From NCBI GenBank assembly GCA_964035575.1, contig OZ037847.1:186001-250000 (forward strand): a stretch of DNA of 64,000 bases, in the 5' to 3' direction. Position numbers and translations under genes: made by a program. Source of the stretch: Rhynchopus sp. YZ270_cl-10. Its lineage: Eukaryota; Euglenozoa; Diplonemea; Diplonemida; Diplonemidae. Positions within the stretch are counted from its first letter, which is position 1; every line of letters begins with the position of its first letter. Below, in pieces: positions 53,648 to 62,618 of this stretch. The notes beneath the pieces are model-generated. The model saw only the letters and a list, made by a program, of their open reading frames with translations. It made no database searches and was not told the origin of the DNA.

Positions 53648-53706
53648 GTGCAAACGCCCTCTGGGACGCAGGCACTGGCACTCCGCGGGTTATCGAACCC
53701 GGAGTG
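53648..53706 (-). repeat. two-module hairpin cassette (GGTTCGATAAC plus GTGCCTGCG)
   Basis: The minus strand first reads a perfect hairpin, CACTCCG / CGGAGTG closing GGTTCGATAACC, then GTGCCTGCGTCCCAGAGGGC and GTTTGCAC with a GTGC/GCAC stem. Best-preserved copy of the cassette at 47931. Confidence 0.65.
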
Positions 53707-54011
53707 AAAAAAAGTCTCTGCCGTAAAGAGCGAGAGGTTACAGAGCTTATAAAAAAAAAGTTGGCTTGCAATGCAAAGGAGGTAGATACATCTGAAGAAA
53801 AAGGTGGGGTGAAGTTGGGGGTGGGGGTGAGGGTGGGGGGCAATTTTTTTTTTATATGTTTTTCTGATGTTTTTTTTTGGCCTACCCCAGCACCCCCATC
53901 ACCACCTTGAAGGTGAGGCAATTAATACAAAAAATCATTTTGCATTAATTGCCCTTTTTTATGCTACGATTTGCTGATTATTGTTTTGTTTTGTTTTTTT
54001 AGGTGGTGGTC

Positions 54012-54260
54012 TTAACGGAGACGACGTGCCTCACGCTCGGTCTCCATGAGGGCAAGGATGTCGTTCTCCTTGATGGGTCCCTTCACGTTGCGGATGATGT
54101 TACGCTCGGAGGTGTCGTCCAGGATCTTGGCACGGACCTGGGTCACTCCTCCACGGGATCCGGTGCGGCCAATGATCTTGGTGACCTGGGCCAGCTTGGC
54201 GTCTCCAGTGACAACGTCGTTCTCCTCCGGCTTGGTGACATCCTTTGCTGCTGTGGACAT
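54012..54260 (-). CDS. RPS28: 40S ribosomal protein eS28
   Basis: Single exon, 82 residues. [20 protein letters not shown], then [20 protein letters not shown] and the C-terminal [14 protein letters not shown] end (here [10 protein letters not shown]) match eS28 across its length. The protein belongs to the small ribosomal subunit near the mRNA exit channel. The N-terminus is about 13 residues longer than in human. A strong acceptor-like CCTTCCCACAG ends at 54293, 32 nt above the ATG, fitting addition of a spliced leader or a 5'-UTR intron. Confidence 0.97.
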   Translation of the reverse strand: MSTAAKDVTKPEENDVVTGDAKLAQVTKIIGRTGSRGGVTQVRAKILDDTSERNIIRNVKGPIKENDILALMETEREARRLR

Positions 54261-55304
54261 TGTAGGTAGTAGTTGGTGTGTGGCTGGTTGTCCTGTGGGA
54301 AGGTGTTGTTTAAATGAGGGGGGTTTTTAGTAACAAAGGGAAGTTGATAGTATTTCAACAATTCAATAAATTGATGAAAAACACCGGGAGGTACTGACAA
54401 CCCCACGGGTTTATCGAACCCCCCAGGAGTGTTGTTGCGCTTGGGAGTTGCTGGCAGAAAAGGAAACGTAAGGGAGTCATTTCCCTAACCTGACTAGGAA
54501 GGGGTGATCCCATGAGGTTAAGACACAAAAGATAAGTGTTACGGAATAACGGAGCGTTTTGCTGAACGCCCAAATGAGCGTAGGGGTACCGACAGACCGG
54601 AGGGATGCGATCCTTCCTCACCAGGGGAACAAATGGAGGTGGGGGGGATAAAAGGAAGGGGAAAAAGAGAGAAGATCCTTTTTTTTTCTCCAATGCGTGT
54701 GGAAGCGAATCGCAGCAGTGTGTTTAGAGAAAAAAAGTCAAAAAAAAAGAGAAAAAAAGAAAAAAAGAGACAACTGAAAAATACTGAACAGATAAAAGAA
54801 CGGAATTTGGGTTTGTATATTTGGTCATTTCACACAGAAGACATTTACGTATAGGATACTACAATTTTTTTTTTGGAAGATAAACAAAAAATAAGGCAAC
54901 GTTACACACACTGTGGTGGAAAAAAAAAAGAGAATTTTTTTAGATGAACCTAAGCCTCACATGCTTAGCCACCTAAACTGAAGACCCACTGAACGGCACC
55001 CACAGCAAAAATGAAGGCTGAGAGGAAAGCAACCTAAGACGATGAGGGGAGGTTTTTCTTCCCCCCTTTCTCATCTCAAAAAAAACAGAGATCAGATGAA
55101 GCGCAAGCCTCTCTCCGATTGTCACCCTTTTTTTAACAAAATAAAACAAAGACGTTGACAGTGCAAAACGCCTGACCACAATGATTAAGAACCCTTGCAA
55201 GATGAAGGTACCTCTCTCACACACCCCTTTACTTCACTTCCATTTCTCTCTTTCTCCCGCACCCCCGCCCATCCCCAACCCACATTGCATTTCTGCAGTA
55301 CAGT
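54261..55304. other. intergenic region
   Basis: No gene supported. It contains diverged two-module cassettes on the minus strand (about 54396-54445 and 54570-54632), and GCCTC-core hairpins at 54941-54976 and about 55095-55130. Confidence 0.55.
54941..54976 (+). repeat. GCCTC-core hairpin, CTAAGC/GCTTAG stem
   Basis: TAGATGAACCTAAGCCTCAC then ATGCTTAGCCACCTAAA. Well-preserved member of the same subfamily as 51391. Confidence 0.7.
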
Positions 55305-58300
55305 CTACAAAGAAGAGCGCTCTGATGTCACGTCAAAGTCCACATCTGCCACATCTATACCACAGGTAGGACAGAATGCACCCTCTGGTGGGAGTGCAGT
55401 ACTGCATTGCGTACACACACCTTCGCCACGTGTACGGTGTGAAGTGCGTTTCTTTGCTGATGCCTCGGGTGTTGCGGGTATCGGGGACATGACTGGGAAC
55501 ACATTGACAAGGGGGTTTTCGTGCTCAGCCTGCGTCTGCGGGAGGCTGTTGCTCCAGGACTGCACCCGCCCTGCGTCTGACCCTTGAGAAGAGGCCTGCA
55601 GTGTCGCTTCTTTTGCTCTTTGATTTTGCCGAATCTGTTTGAATTGTGTCTTTCCTATGTACCACACTACGGCGCTTGCAAGCAACGCAAGACAAGAAAT
55701 GAAGAGGGAAACGAACAGAAGGTACGGCATGGCCTTGGCAGCATCCCAGGTACTTCCTGTGGAGTTGGAGGCTTGGCTTCCGTCCTTCGCGATGATAGGG
55801 AAGAGAAGACAACTAAGGGAGAGCAGCTGGAACAGTACAGAAGCAAAACGGAGCACGCAGATCAGAGGCGACTGCATCCACAACGCTTTGTGCGCAAAGA
55901 GCGATGCAAGAAAGGCGGCGAGCACCACCATGGACATAGAGAGCTGCGCCTTGATTGCATCCATCCCGCTTGAGGGAATGCTCATCACCACTGTCACCAC
56001 AGTAACACGAATCATATCCACAGCGTGAAATGGGATGCCACCTCCCGCCTCATACAGCGCTACACCGTTCACCAACGAGAACTTCGCTTGCACTGTGGAC
56101 CTATAACGCGACGACGTTTTCTTATGAGAGATATTCCCCGTAAACGTCTCGCCACCCTCCTTTGGATGCACATCAGGCGAATACGTAGTAGCAGGCCCGA
56201 CAAATCGTTGTATCGCTGTAGGTGCATCGAAGAGGTCAAAAATGAATGCATGCCGTAGTTCCCGCTCTCTAAAGGCGAGCGCAAGGTACACCACGAAGAA
56301 CACTGCAAGCAGTACAGCCGATACAACAAAGATCGGGACCGCCCAGGCAGCGTTCCCTTCGTACGTCATTGAGAGGAGCAGAAAGGGGTACAGAAAGGCC
56401 GCAGAGGAGATGCTAAGAGAAGGGAAGAAGAGGTGCCGTTTGGTGGCCTTTGAGGCAATGAAGTGCGCAGCGATGAGGGCGATGCAGATGTACACTGCAG
56501 GGCCCTTCAAAAAGGCGGAGAGGAACCAAGAGGAGGAGGATTCGAAGTTGCGTTGTTGTGTAGCGGGCTGGCAGTTTGTCGTGAAGATTGCAAGCATGAC
56601 CCCCAAATCTGACAGCAAAAACACATTAAAAAACAACCCCGCCACCGCTGCCAACAAAAACAACACAAAAAAGACAATAAACTCCGTCGCAAAATCCTTA
56701 TATTTGCTGTCCCGGAAGTCTTCGTGAACATCCCCCAAGGTGCTGGAAGGAACAACGTTGATCACCGACCCAGACGCAGCACCGACCACATCCCGAGCCA
56801 TTTTGAGGTCAACGGTATTTGCCAAAAAGATGGTCAGCTTTTCGTTCCCAAACAACTTCATGGTGACTCTGACTTTGTTATACCCTTCATATGCTGCCGA
56901 TGTGACCCGCTGTGCCAGCGGCATTCTCGACTCAGCTTCCTCAGAGAGCTTCAAGCTGGCCACAACACTCTGCAATAATGACAGTGCTTTTGTTGAATTG
57001 ACATTAGTTTCAACCTGGTCAGCAACATGCGACGCGCCTTTGAAACACCCTTTGCAACACTCTTGGACAGACGTCGCCACATTCACACACAAATTGCAAC
57101 ACCCATCAAGCAGCGGCTGTGTCCCCACACTCCCATTTGCAGGCAAAACCCCATCAAAAAACCCGGTAGATTTGATATAAAATGCCTTCTCCGCATCCTC
57201 CTCCGACGACCCAAGCATTGTCTGACCCTGCGGACCCGCTGTCTCCGTCGCAACCGTACTGAGATAGAGAGACGGCGCACTCCAGAGCGGGAAACGCAGC
57301 GCCGTTTCCACCAGCGCATTATCAGAACTATAACCTACAAGCGAAACCGCACTACGGTGCGTCACCGGCTTTACATCAAGCATACGCAAAATCCTCTTCG
57401 AAATATCGAGCGACAAAATACCATCCTTCTGCAGTCCAGGCAGCCCTCTATCCTTTCCTATAGTAATCTGCAGGACTGTTCCATCCTTAAACTCAAAGGT
57501 ACGGAGAATTGACACTGCAAGCACATCAAGAACACGCGGCATTCCACTACCCACATCCACCGCAGCACTGACCACCTCCCCAGCAAGCACCGTACCGTTT
57601 TCAGACAAATCCCACACCAACTGCGTTTCATTGTACGTAAGCAGGTCTGCATTGGTAGCTACCTCTATCGTAAACACCACATCATTTGTGCGAAGATCTG
57701 ATTCATCCGGATACGCATTCCCAGAAGAAAGCCCCTTCAACGCCAGCTCTGCAGAGGTTTGCACCGAAAACATATTGGTCTTATTAGACACCGAAACGTT
57801 CGATCCATCATTAAAAGCAACGTTCAACTCAAAGTAGAACAACCCCGGTGCACCCACCCTGAGATACGGCCACGACAACGTCGACCCATTTTTATTCAAA
57901 TAAGGGGACAGCTCTGTTTCGAGCCGTACATCGCCCCCTGCAGACAGCATGGTAACATATGCGTCATAGTACGGGAGAACCCCTCCGGCAGTGCTCTTTC
58001 CTACTAAGGTGAAGGAGGGGCCGTCGATGACGGCACCCAACCTCTGCTTGGGCTGTACATCTACGAGAAGGGCATAGTCGTCCTGCGGGGTAATCACATC
58101 AATAACATCGGTGGTTACGACAATCGTAAAGTCTTTTGTTGTCGTATCGTGTCCACCATCGTTGGTTCCTCCAGAATCCTGCGCGGTTACTCTGAAGATG
58201 TGCGTTTCCGTTCCATCAAAATCGTCGTTCCAAAGGGTACTAACCTTCAGATGCATCCGGTCCAACAGTTCTATCCCAGAGACAGTGATGCCTCCTCTGG

Positions 58301-61037
58301 TTGACTCTATTTTGGAGGTATCAAGGCGGAGAAGGGTTTGGATGCTTTCTTCGTATTCACCGACAGAAATGTTGGTCAAGAAATTAGAGAAGAAGTGTTC
58401 ACAACCATCGCGGGAGGTGCATGCAGGCAGACGGAGGAAGGTTTCGGAAAGAGCGAAGCTGGGCGCATCGTTTACATTCGCAACGTTAAGCGAAAAAACC
58501 GCGGTATTCCCAGGAAGGCTGTCGTTTAATGATTGTCCAGTAGTTGAAACATCGTGTACGGTGATATTAATCTTCACTTCACCCCACCAATTCGGATATA
58601 ACCCAAAGGTGAGACTCCCATAAGCGTTAATCTGCGGGGCCTCGCGAAAGACGTCCGCATCAGGTCGTAGAAGATACTCAACCCGCTGATGCGTATCCTC
58701 TCCCACCCCTGCGCTGTAGTTGCTAATAAACCCGAGAACGTGGTAGGAGTTCTCACCTTCGTTGCCGTCCCCCTCAGAGTAAGCTAGGTTTGATGGAGGT
58801 GCAAACCACGGCGCTGCGTTGACAGGAGTAACAATAATCGCAAATTCCCTGAAAATTGTTGAATTATCTGGGGCAGGCCCACCATCATCGTAGAGAAGGT
58901 ATTTTACTGAGGTTTCGCCAAATATATTGTCTTTTACCTTAAATGAGAGGTCACCATGAAGTCCGCCTGAATGGTGGAACACCGGCGTCAGCTTCGGCTG
59001 TTCTTCGAACATTTCAGGATGGTCCACAATCTCCCAGAACCTCAGCTGCTGGTCCTCCTCATCTATCGGGCCGGCCCTGAGGTTGCCTATCACATCCTCC
59101 TTCAAGAAGGCACCATGGTCTTCTTCTACTGTCACAATCGTAGGGAGCACTGTGGTATTGTAGAACGGCGGGTCATTGACGGCTTCGATGTTGATATTGA
59201 AGATGATGGGCTCTACGGGGTTGAAGGTGTTCTCCCCGTCTCCACTATCCTTTAGGACCACCGATACAGAGTAGTTACCGTGAACGTTTTCGTTGGGTTG
59301 GATGGTAAGCAGCCCGGTTTCGTCCATGGTCAATGTGGTAAAGGGTTCGGGGAAAAATTGGGTCGCCGCAACATAGCTTCCACGGTAGAACGTTGTAGAG
59401 TTGGGCAGAAGGGTGAGAAGGAAGAGGAGTCGCTGGTTTTCCCTTCCAGGGTCTGCCTCGGAGGTGACGCAGTCATCAGGGAGGGTACCCCCTATGCAGA
59501 GATCTGCGGCCCATTGGAGGGTGAGGGGCGGGTCATCCTCCCTCATGGTAATGTCTTTGTTTGAGGGTGGACTAAAGGAAGGCGGGTCGTTTACCGGGGT
59601 GATGTTAATTTCTAGGGTAGGGTATGGTGCCAGAGAACGGAGTTGTACGCACATCATGCAGGTAGGATTATCCCATAGATTGACGGTAAGGCGTACCGGA
59701 CCGGATATGGTGTTTGCATGGCGAGAAGGGGTGAATTTGAGAAAGCCGTTTTCGACATCTATGTTAGGCATTTCATCAAAGAGGACTCGATCCGCATCGT
59801 TTTCGAAGAGAACGTCAAACCGGTCGAGTTGTTGCATCGCACGCTCTTCACTGCTAGGACCGGGTTTGATGTCGGATGCCCAGGGTTGGTTGTACTTTCC
59901 GGAGTCTTCGAGGACGGTAACCCTTTGTGCGCCTTCTGTGAAGGTGGGGGGATCGTTTACTTCGATGATGGTGATGGTGAAGATCTCGGGGTTTATGACT
60001 CGCGTGCTTTTGCCGCCGTTGAGGTCGCCGCCGTCATCGTTCATGTAGACTTCGACGGTGGCGGTGCCTGCCTGGTCTTGTGCAGGTTTGTAGCAGAGGT
60101 CCGCCCATTCATCCCCCTGCATGAATCTGAGGTACGGCTGGGTCACAAAAAGGTTTGGGTTAGAGTTGGTAAGACGGAAGGTAATGATTTGCCCATTTGG
60201 TTGGCCGTATTCTTCTCCCCAGGCGCCGGCGGTGATGCCGTAGGCCCAGCGGACGACACAGTTTTCTTGGTCTTCTTCGCTTTCGATGTCCCCGAGGTGT
60301 TCAAAATCGGGCGGGTCATTGACAGGAAGAATGGTGATTTTGAACTCGACAACGGAAGAGTGGGTGCAAGGGAGGCGTTCGCAGGGGACCTTTTGGCAGC
60401 CTGGGGTGATCATCAGTTCGTCGCAGACCTCTTCTGCGATGCCGTTGTCGATGAGGACCAGCTCTACCGTGGCGACTCCGAATTTATCGGCGGAGGTCGA
60501 GAATTTGAGCATTCCTGTGTGCTGTAGGGGGCACATCACGCTGGGGTTGGCAGGGTCGTCGCCGTTGCACGCAGGCTCACCGCAACCATCACCACAGCCA
60601 CAAATTCCACCTACACCACATGCAGCCAAATTCGGGCAGTTGCATTGGCAGTTCGGATGGCATACATTGATGTACGGCTGTACATCGAAGAGTTGTTCGT
60701 TGTTGTTTGACACCTCAAAATGGACAAGCTGGCGGTCGTCGTTGTTTCCATCGTGGATTTCTGTCGCCCAAGCTTGCCCTAAGTTGTATGCACCGAAGTC
60801 TTCAAATAATGTGATATCCGGCCCCTTCAGAAACGACGGATTGTGGTTTCCTTCTGTAATAGGGATGGTACCGTACATATGTGTTAGTGCGACTGCTTCT
60901 CTAGACGATGCATCGCGTTCTGTCATGTGGGAGACATTGCATAGTGTGCATCCACTCCTGCCATACAGATCTATTTCGTCAAACGCAACCCGACCATTAC
61001 AACAAAGCAAAATTGAGGCAAAAATGATGTACCTCAT
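55305..61037 (-). CDS. giant cadherin-like polytopic membrane protein with C-terminal zinc ribbon
   Basis: Single exon, 1910 residues. The ATG at 61037 starts a signal peptide (MRYIIFASILLCCNG); the frame continues upstream without an ATG. About 60-1050 is a tandem array of cadherin-like repeats marked by recurring VNDPP at domain joints and an ED-G...WA-(D/E)I signature, with acidic residues suited to calcium. A Cys insert (CNCPNLAACGVGGICGCGDG) interrupts the first repeat. A further ectodomain follows, with a Cys cluster (CCNLCVNVATSVQECCKGC) near 1380. About eight or nine membrane helices lie between roughly 1490 and 1830, starting FIVFFVLFLLAAVAGLFF. The cytosolic end has a zinc-ribbon pair, CTQC (1875) and CPTC (1889). 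It resembles large adhesion receptors or channels of protists; the membrane part is not clearly a GPCR or a TRP channel. Confidence 0.82.
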   Translation of the reverse strand: MRYIIFASILLCCNGRVAFDEIDLYGRSGCTLCNVSHMTERDASSREAVALTHMYGTIPITEGNHNPSFLKGPDITLFEDFGAYNLGQAWATEIHDGNNDDRQLVHFEVSNNNEQLFDVQPYINVCHPNCQCNCPNLAACGVGGICGCGDGCGEPACNGDDPANPSVMCPLQHTGMLKFSTSADKFGVATVELVLIDNGIAEEVCDELMITPGCQKVPCERLPCTHSSVVEFKITILPVNDPPDFEHLGDIESEEDQENCVVRWAYGITAGAWGEEYGQPNGQIITFRLTNSNPNLFVTQPYLRFMQGDEWADLCYKPAQDQAGTATVEVYMNDDGGDLNGGKSTRVINPEIFTITIIEVNDPPTFTEGAQRVTVLEDSGKYNQPWASDIKPGPSSEERAMQQLDRFDVLFENDADRVLFDEMPNIDVENGFLKFTPSRHANTISGPVRLTVNLWDNPTCMMCVQLRSLAPYPTLEINITPVNDPPSFSPPSNKDITMREDDPPLTLQWAADLCIGGTLPDDCVTSEADPGRENQRLLFLLTLLPNSTTFYRGSYVAATQFFPEPFTTLTMDETGLLTIQPNENVHGNYSVSVVLKDSGDGENTFNPVEPIIFNINIEAVNDPPFYNTTVLPTIVTVEEDHGAFLKEDVIGNLRAGPIDEEDQQLRFWEIVDHPEMFEEQPKLTPVFHHSGGLHGDLSFKVKDNIFGETSVKYLLYDDGGPAPDNSTIFREFAIIVTPVNAAPWFAPPSNLAYSEGDGNEGENSYHVLGFISNYSAGVGEDTHQRVEYLLRPDADVFREAPQINAYGSLTFGLYPNWWGEVKINITVHDVSTTGQSLNDSLPGNTAVFSLNVANVNDAPSFALSETFLRLPACTSRDGCEHFFSNFLTNISVGEYEESIQTLLRLDTSKIESTRGGITVSGIELLDRMHLKVSTLWNDDFDGTETHIFRVTAQDSGGTNDGGHDTTTKDFTIVVTTDVIDVITPQDDYALLVDVQPKQRLGAVIDGPSFTLVGKSTAGGVLPYYDAYVTMLSAGGDVRLETELSPYLNKNGSTLSWPYLRVGAPGLFYFELNVAFNDGSNVSVSNKTNMFSVQTSAELALKGLSSGNAYPDESDLRTNDVVFTIEVATNADLLTYNETQLVWDLSENGTVLAGEVVSAAVDVGSGMPRVLDVLAVSILRTFEFKDGTVLQITIGKDRGLPGLQKDGILSLDISKRILRMLDVKPVTHRSAVSLVGYSSDNALVETALRFPLWSAPSLYLSTVATETAGPQGQTMLGSSEEDAEKAFYIKSTGFFDGVLPANGSVGTQPLLDGCCNLCVNVATSVQECCKGCFKGASHVADQVETNVNSTKALSLLQSVVASLKLSEEAESRMPLAQRVTSAAYEGYNKVRVTMKLFGNEKLTIFLANTVDLKMARDVVGAASGSVINVVPSSTLGDVHEDFRDSKYKDFATEFIVFFVLFLLAAVAGLFFNVFLLSDLGVMLAIFTTNCQPATQQRNFESSSSWFLSAFLKGPAVYICIALIAAHFIASKATKRHLFFPSLSISSAAFLYPFLLLSMTYEGNAAWAVPIFVVSAVLLAVFFVVYLALAFRERELRHAFIFDLFDAPTAIQRFVGPATTYSPDVHPKEGGETFTGNISHKKTSSRYRSTVQAKFSLVNGVALYEAGGGIPFHAVDMIRVTVVTVVMSIPSSGMDAIKAQLSMSMVVLAAFLASLFAHKALWMQSPLICVLRFASVLFQLLSLSCLLFPIIAKDGSQASNSTGSTWDAAKAMPYLLFVSLFISCLALLASAVVWYIGKTQFKQIRQNQRAKEATLQASSQGSDAGRVQSWSNSLPQTQAEHENPLVNVFPVMSPIPATPEASAKKRTSHRTRGEGVCTQCSTALPPEGAFCPTCGIDVADVDFDVTSERSSL

Positions 61038-61565
61038 TGCGAAAAAAGAGAATGTTTTGTATAACACGAAAACCCCTTATTATTGTCACCCGAGAGGGAT
61101 GATCAAGGAAAGCGGGGGGGTTGTGTTAGGGTCAATACATGAAATTGTTTGTACGATTTGAAAAAAAAAAGAAAATGCCTGTGTGTGAGAGGTGGGGGGA
61201 TATGGTGCAATATTTATTAAAAAAGCAATGAGGGTGGTAGAGGGGAAGGCATTCAGAGTTAAGTGTAGATGGGACTCAATTAACAAAAAAGGGGATGGAA
61301 AAAAAAAACGCTTTTTGATGGAAAGATGAATGATTTGTGGAACAAATATCAACACTTTCCACAGACTAGATACTGTTAGAAAGCAGAGCGCTTGCAGGGT
61401 GAGCAAAGCGACTACCATCAACACAATTTATCAGATTAACCTGATAAAACCCCCCCCAGCCCACCCTGACCAGTTAAACAAAAAAGACAATCAAACAAAG
61501 CCGCCGTGGGAACGACGAACCATTTTTCTTGCCCTTTTTTTACCCCCCCCGCATTTTTTCACACC
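61038..61565. other. intergenic spacer
   Basis: 528 bp with A, C and T runs; no gene, and no hairpin of the family that I can see. Confidence 0.5.
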
Positions 61566-62602
61566 CTACTGCTTCGGGAGTTTGTATTGGTAAAGTGTTC
61601 CTTTAGATGTCTCTGCCAGGTACATGCTCCCTGACGCATTGTCGATCGAGAGCCCGCTCAGCTCTGCCCCCGGAATCGTGAACGACGCGTACTCTTCTCC
61701 TGTGCTTCGTAGGATGGTCACTGTTGAGGTTGCGGCTCCTTCTGTTGCGGTTTTGGTGTGGGTGATTATTGTGATTGCAGAAATATGTGTGAATTCCATC
61801 CATTAGGTGGACCTCAGGTGGGTGACACAAAACCACATATAGGGTGGAGTAAAATAACCCCCACGGTCGTACCAAAAAAGAAACCCAAGATGAATGTGCC
61901 TCATTTTTTTTAAAAGAAGACTTCCAAATTCAAAGGAATGTTTCTCCTCCCTTTCATACCTGCCAGATCACACCGCCCAACGTAAAGGTTGCCATGCTCG
62001 TCTACATCTATGCAGGTAGGGCCGAAGAGACCTGCGAACTGGAAGAAGACACTTCCGTGCCACACACCTGCGGGGCGTTGGATGTACCGCAGGACACGGT
62101 TCTGCGCAGTCTCGCAGAGGTATAGGGAGGCGCCGTCGGAAGACACTGCGACACCTGAGGGCTGTGCAAGCGACGACGATGCAACGGGTGTCACAGTCTG
62201 TCCACGCACGTTCACAGCATACAAACTGCCCCGTGGGTTGGCCAGCGGCGACTCACCCAACGCACCTCCATCTGAAAAGAAGATGGTCCCATCAGGGCCA
62301 ACTGCCACATCATTGGGCCCCACCAATGCAGTGCCCTGCACCTCCGTCACCAGGTCGGATGGCGCTCCGCCGCAAATCCGAAACACCCGCTGCTGAGCGG
62401 CGTCTGCACCCAATAGCTGTCCTTCACGCCACACAAGCCCGCCAACACTCCCCATACTGCTCACCAGCTCCAACTCACCATCAGGGCTCATGCGGCGCAC
62501 CTCTCCGCTGTTCCTATTCCCAATGTACACCCCATCAGGCGAAACGCATACACTACTTAACCCAGACTGCCCTTCCAGTACTTTGACCAGATCATCCGCC
62601 AT
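61566..62602 (-). CDS. SMP-30/NHL-like six-bladed beta-propeller protein
   Basis: Two exons, 62602-61960 and 61741-61566, join in frame to 272 residues; the 218-nt intron is GTATGA...CAG. The repeats fit an SMP-30/gluconolactonase or NHL-type propeller: SVCVSPDGVYIGNRNSGEV, NDVAVGPDGTIFFSDGGALG, SGVAVSSDGASLYLCETAQN, CIDVDEHGNLYVGRCDLA and SGLSIDNASGSMYLAETSKG. The FFSDGG and LYLCETAQNRVLRY segments align with conserved blades of the family, whose members are lactonases or hydrolases using a central metal. No signal peptide, so cytosolic. The catalytic residues are not certain enough to predict activity. An acceptor-like CCCTTTTCACAG ends at 62618, 15 nt above the ATG. Confidence 0.82.
61742..61959 (-). 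other. intron carrying a decayed hairpin repeat
   Basis: The single intron of the SMP-30-like gene contains AAGATGAATGTGCCTCAT near 61888, a half-copy of the GCCTC-core family. Confidence 0.5.
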
Positions 62603-62618
62603 TTTGTTCAGAAAGATC

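Noticed and set aside
53679-53706. tRNA gene suggested by GGTTCGATAACC on the minus strand
   Set aside because: Only a T-arm-like hairpin is present. No acceptor stem, D-arm or anticodon arm can be laid out around it, and the same piece recurs in a repeat cassette.
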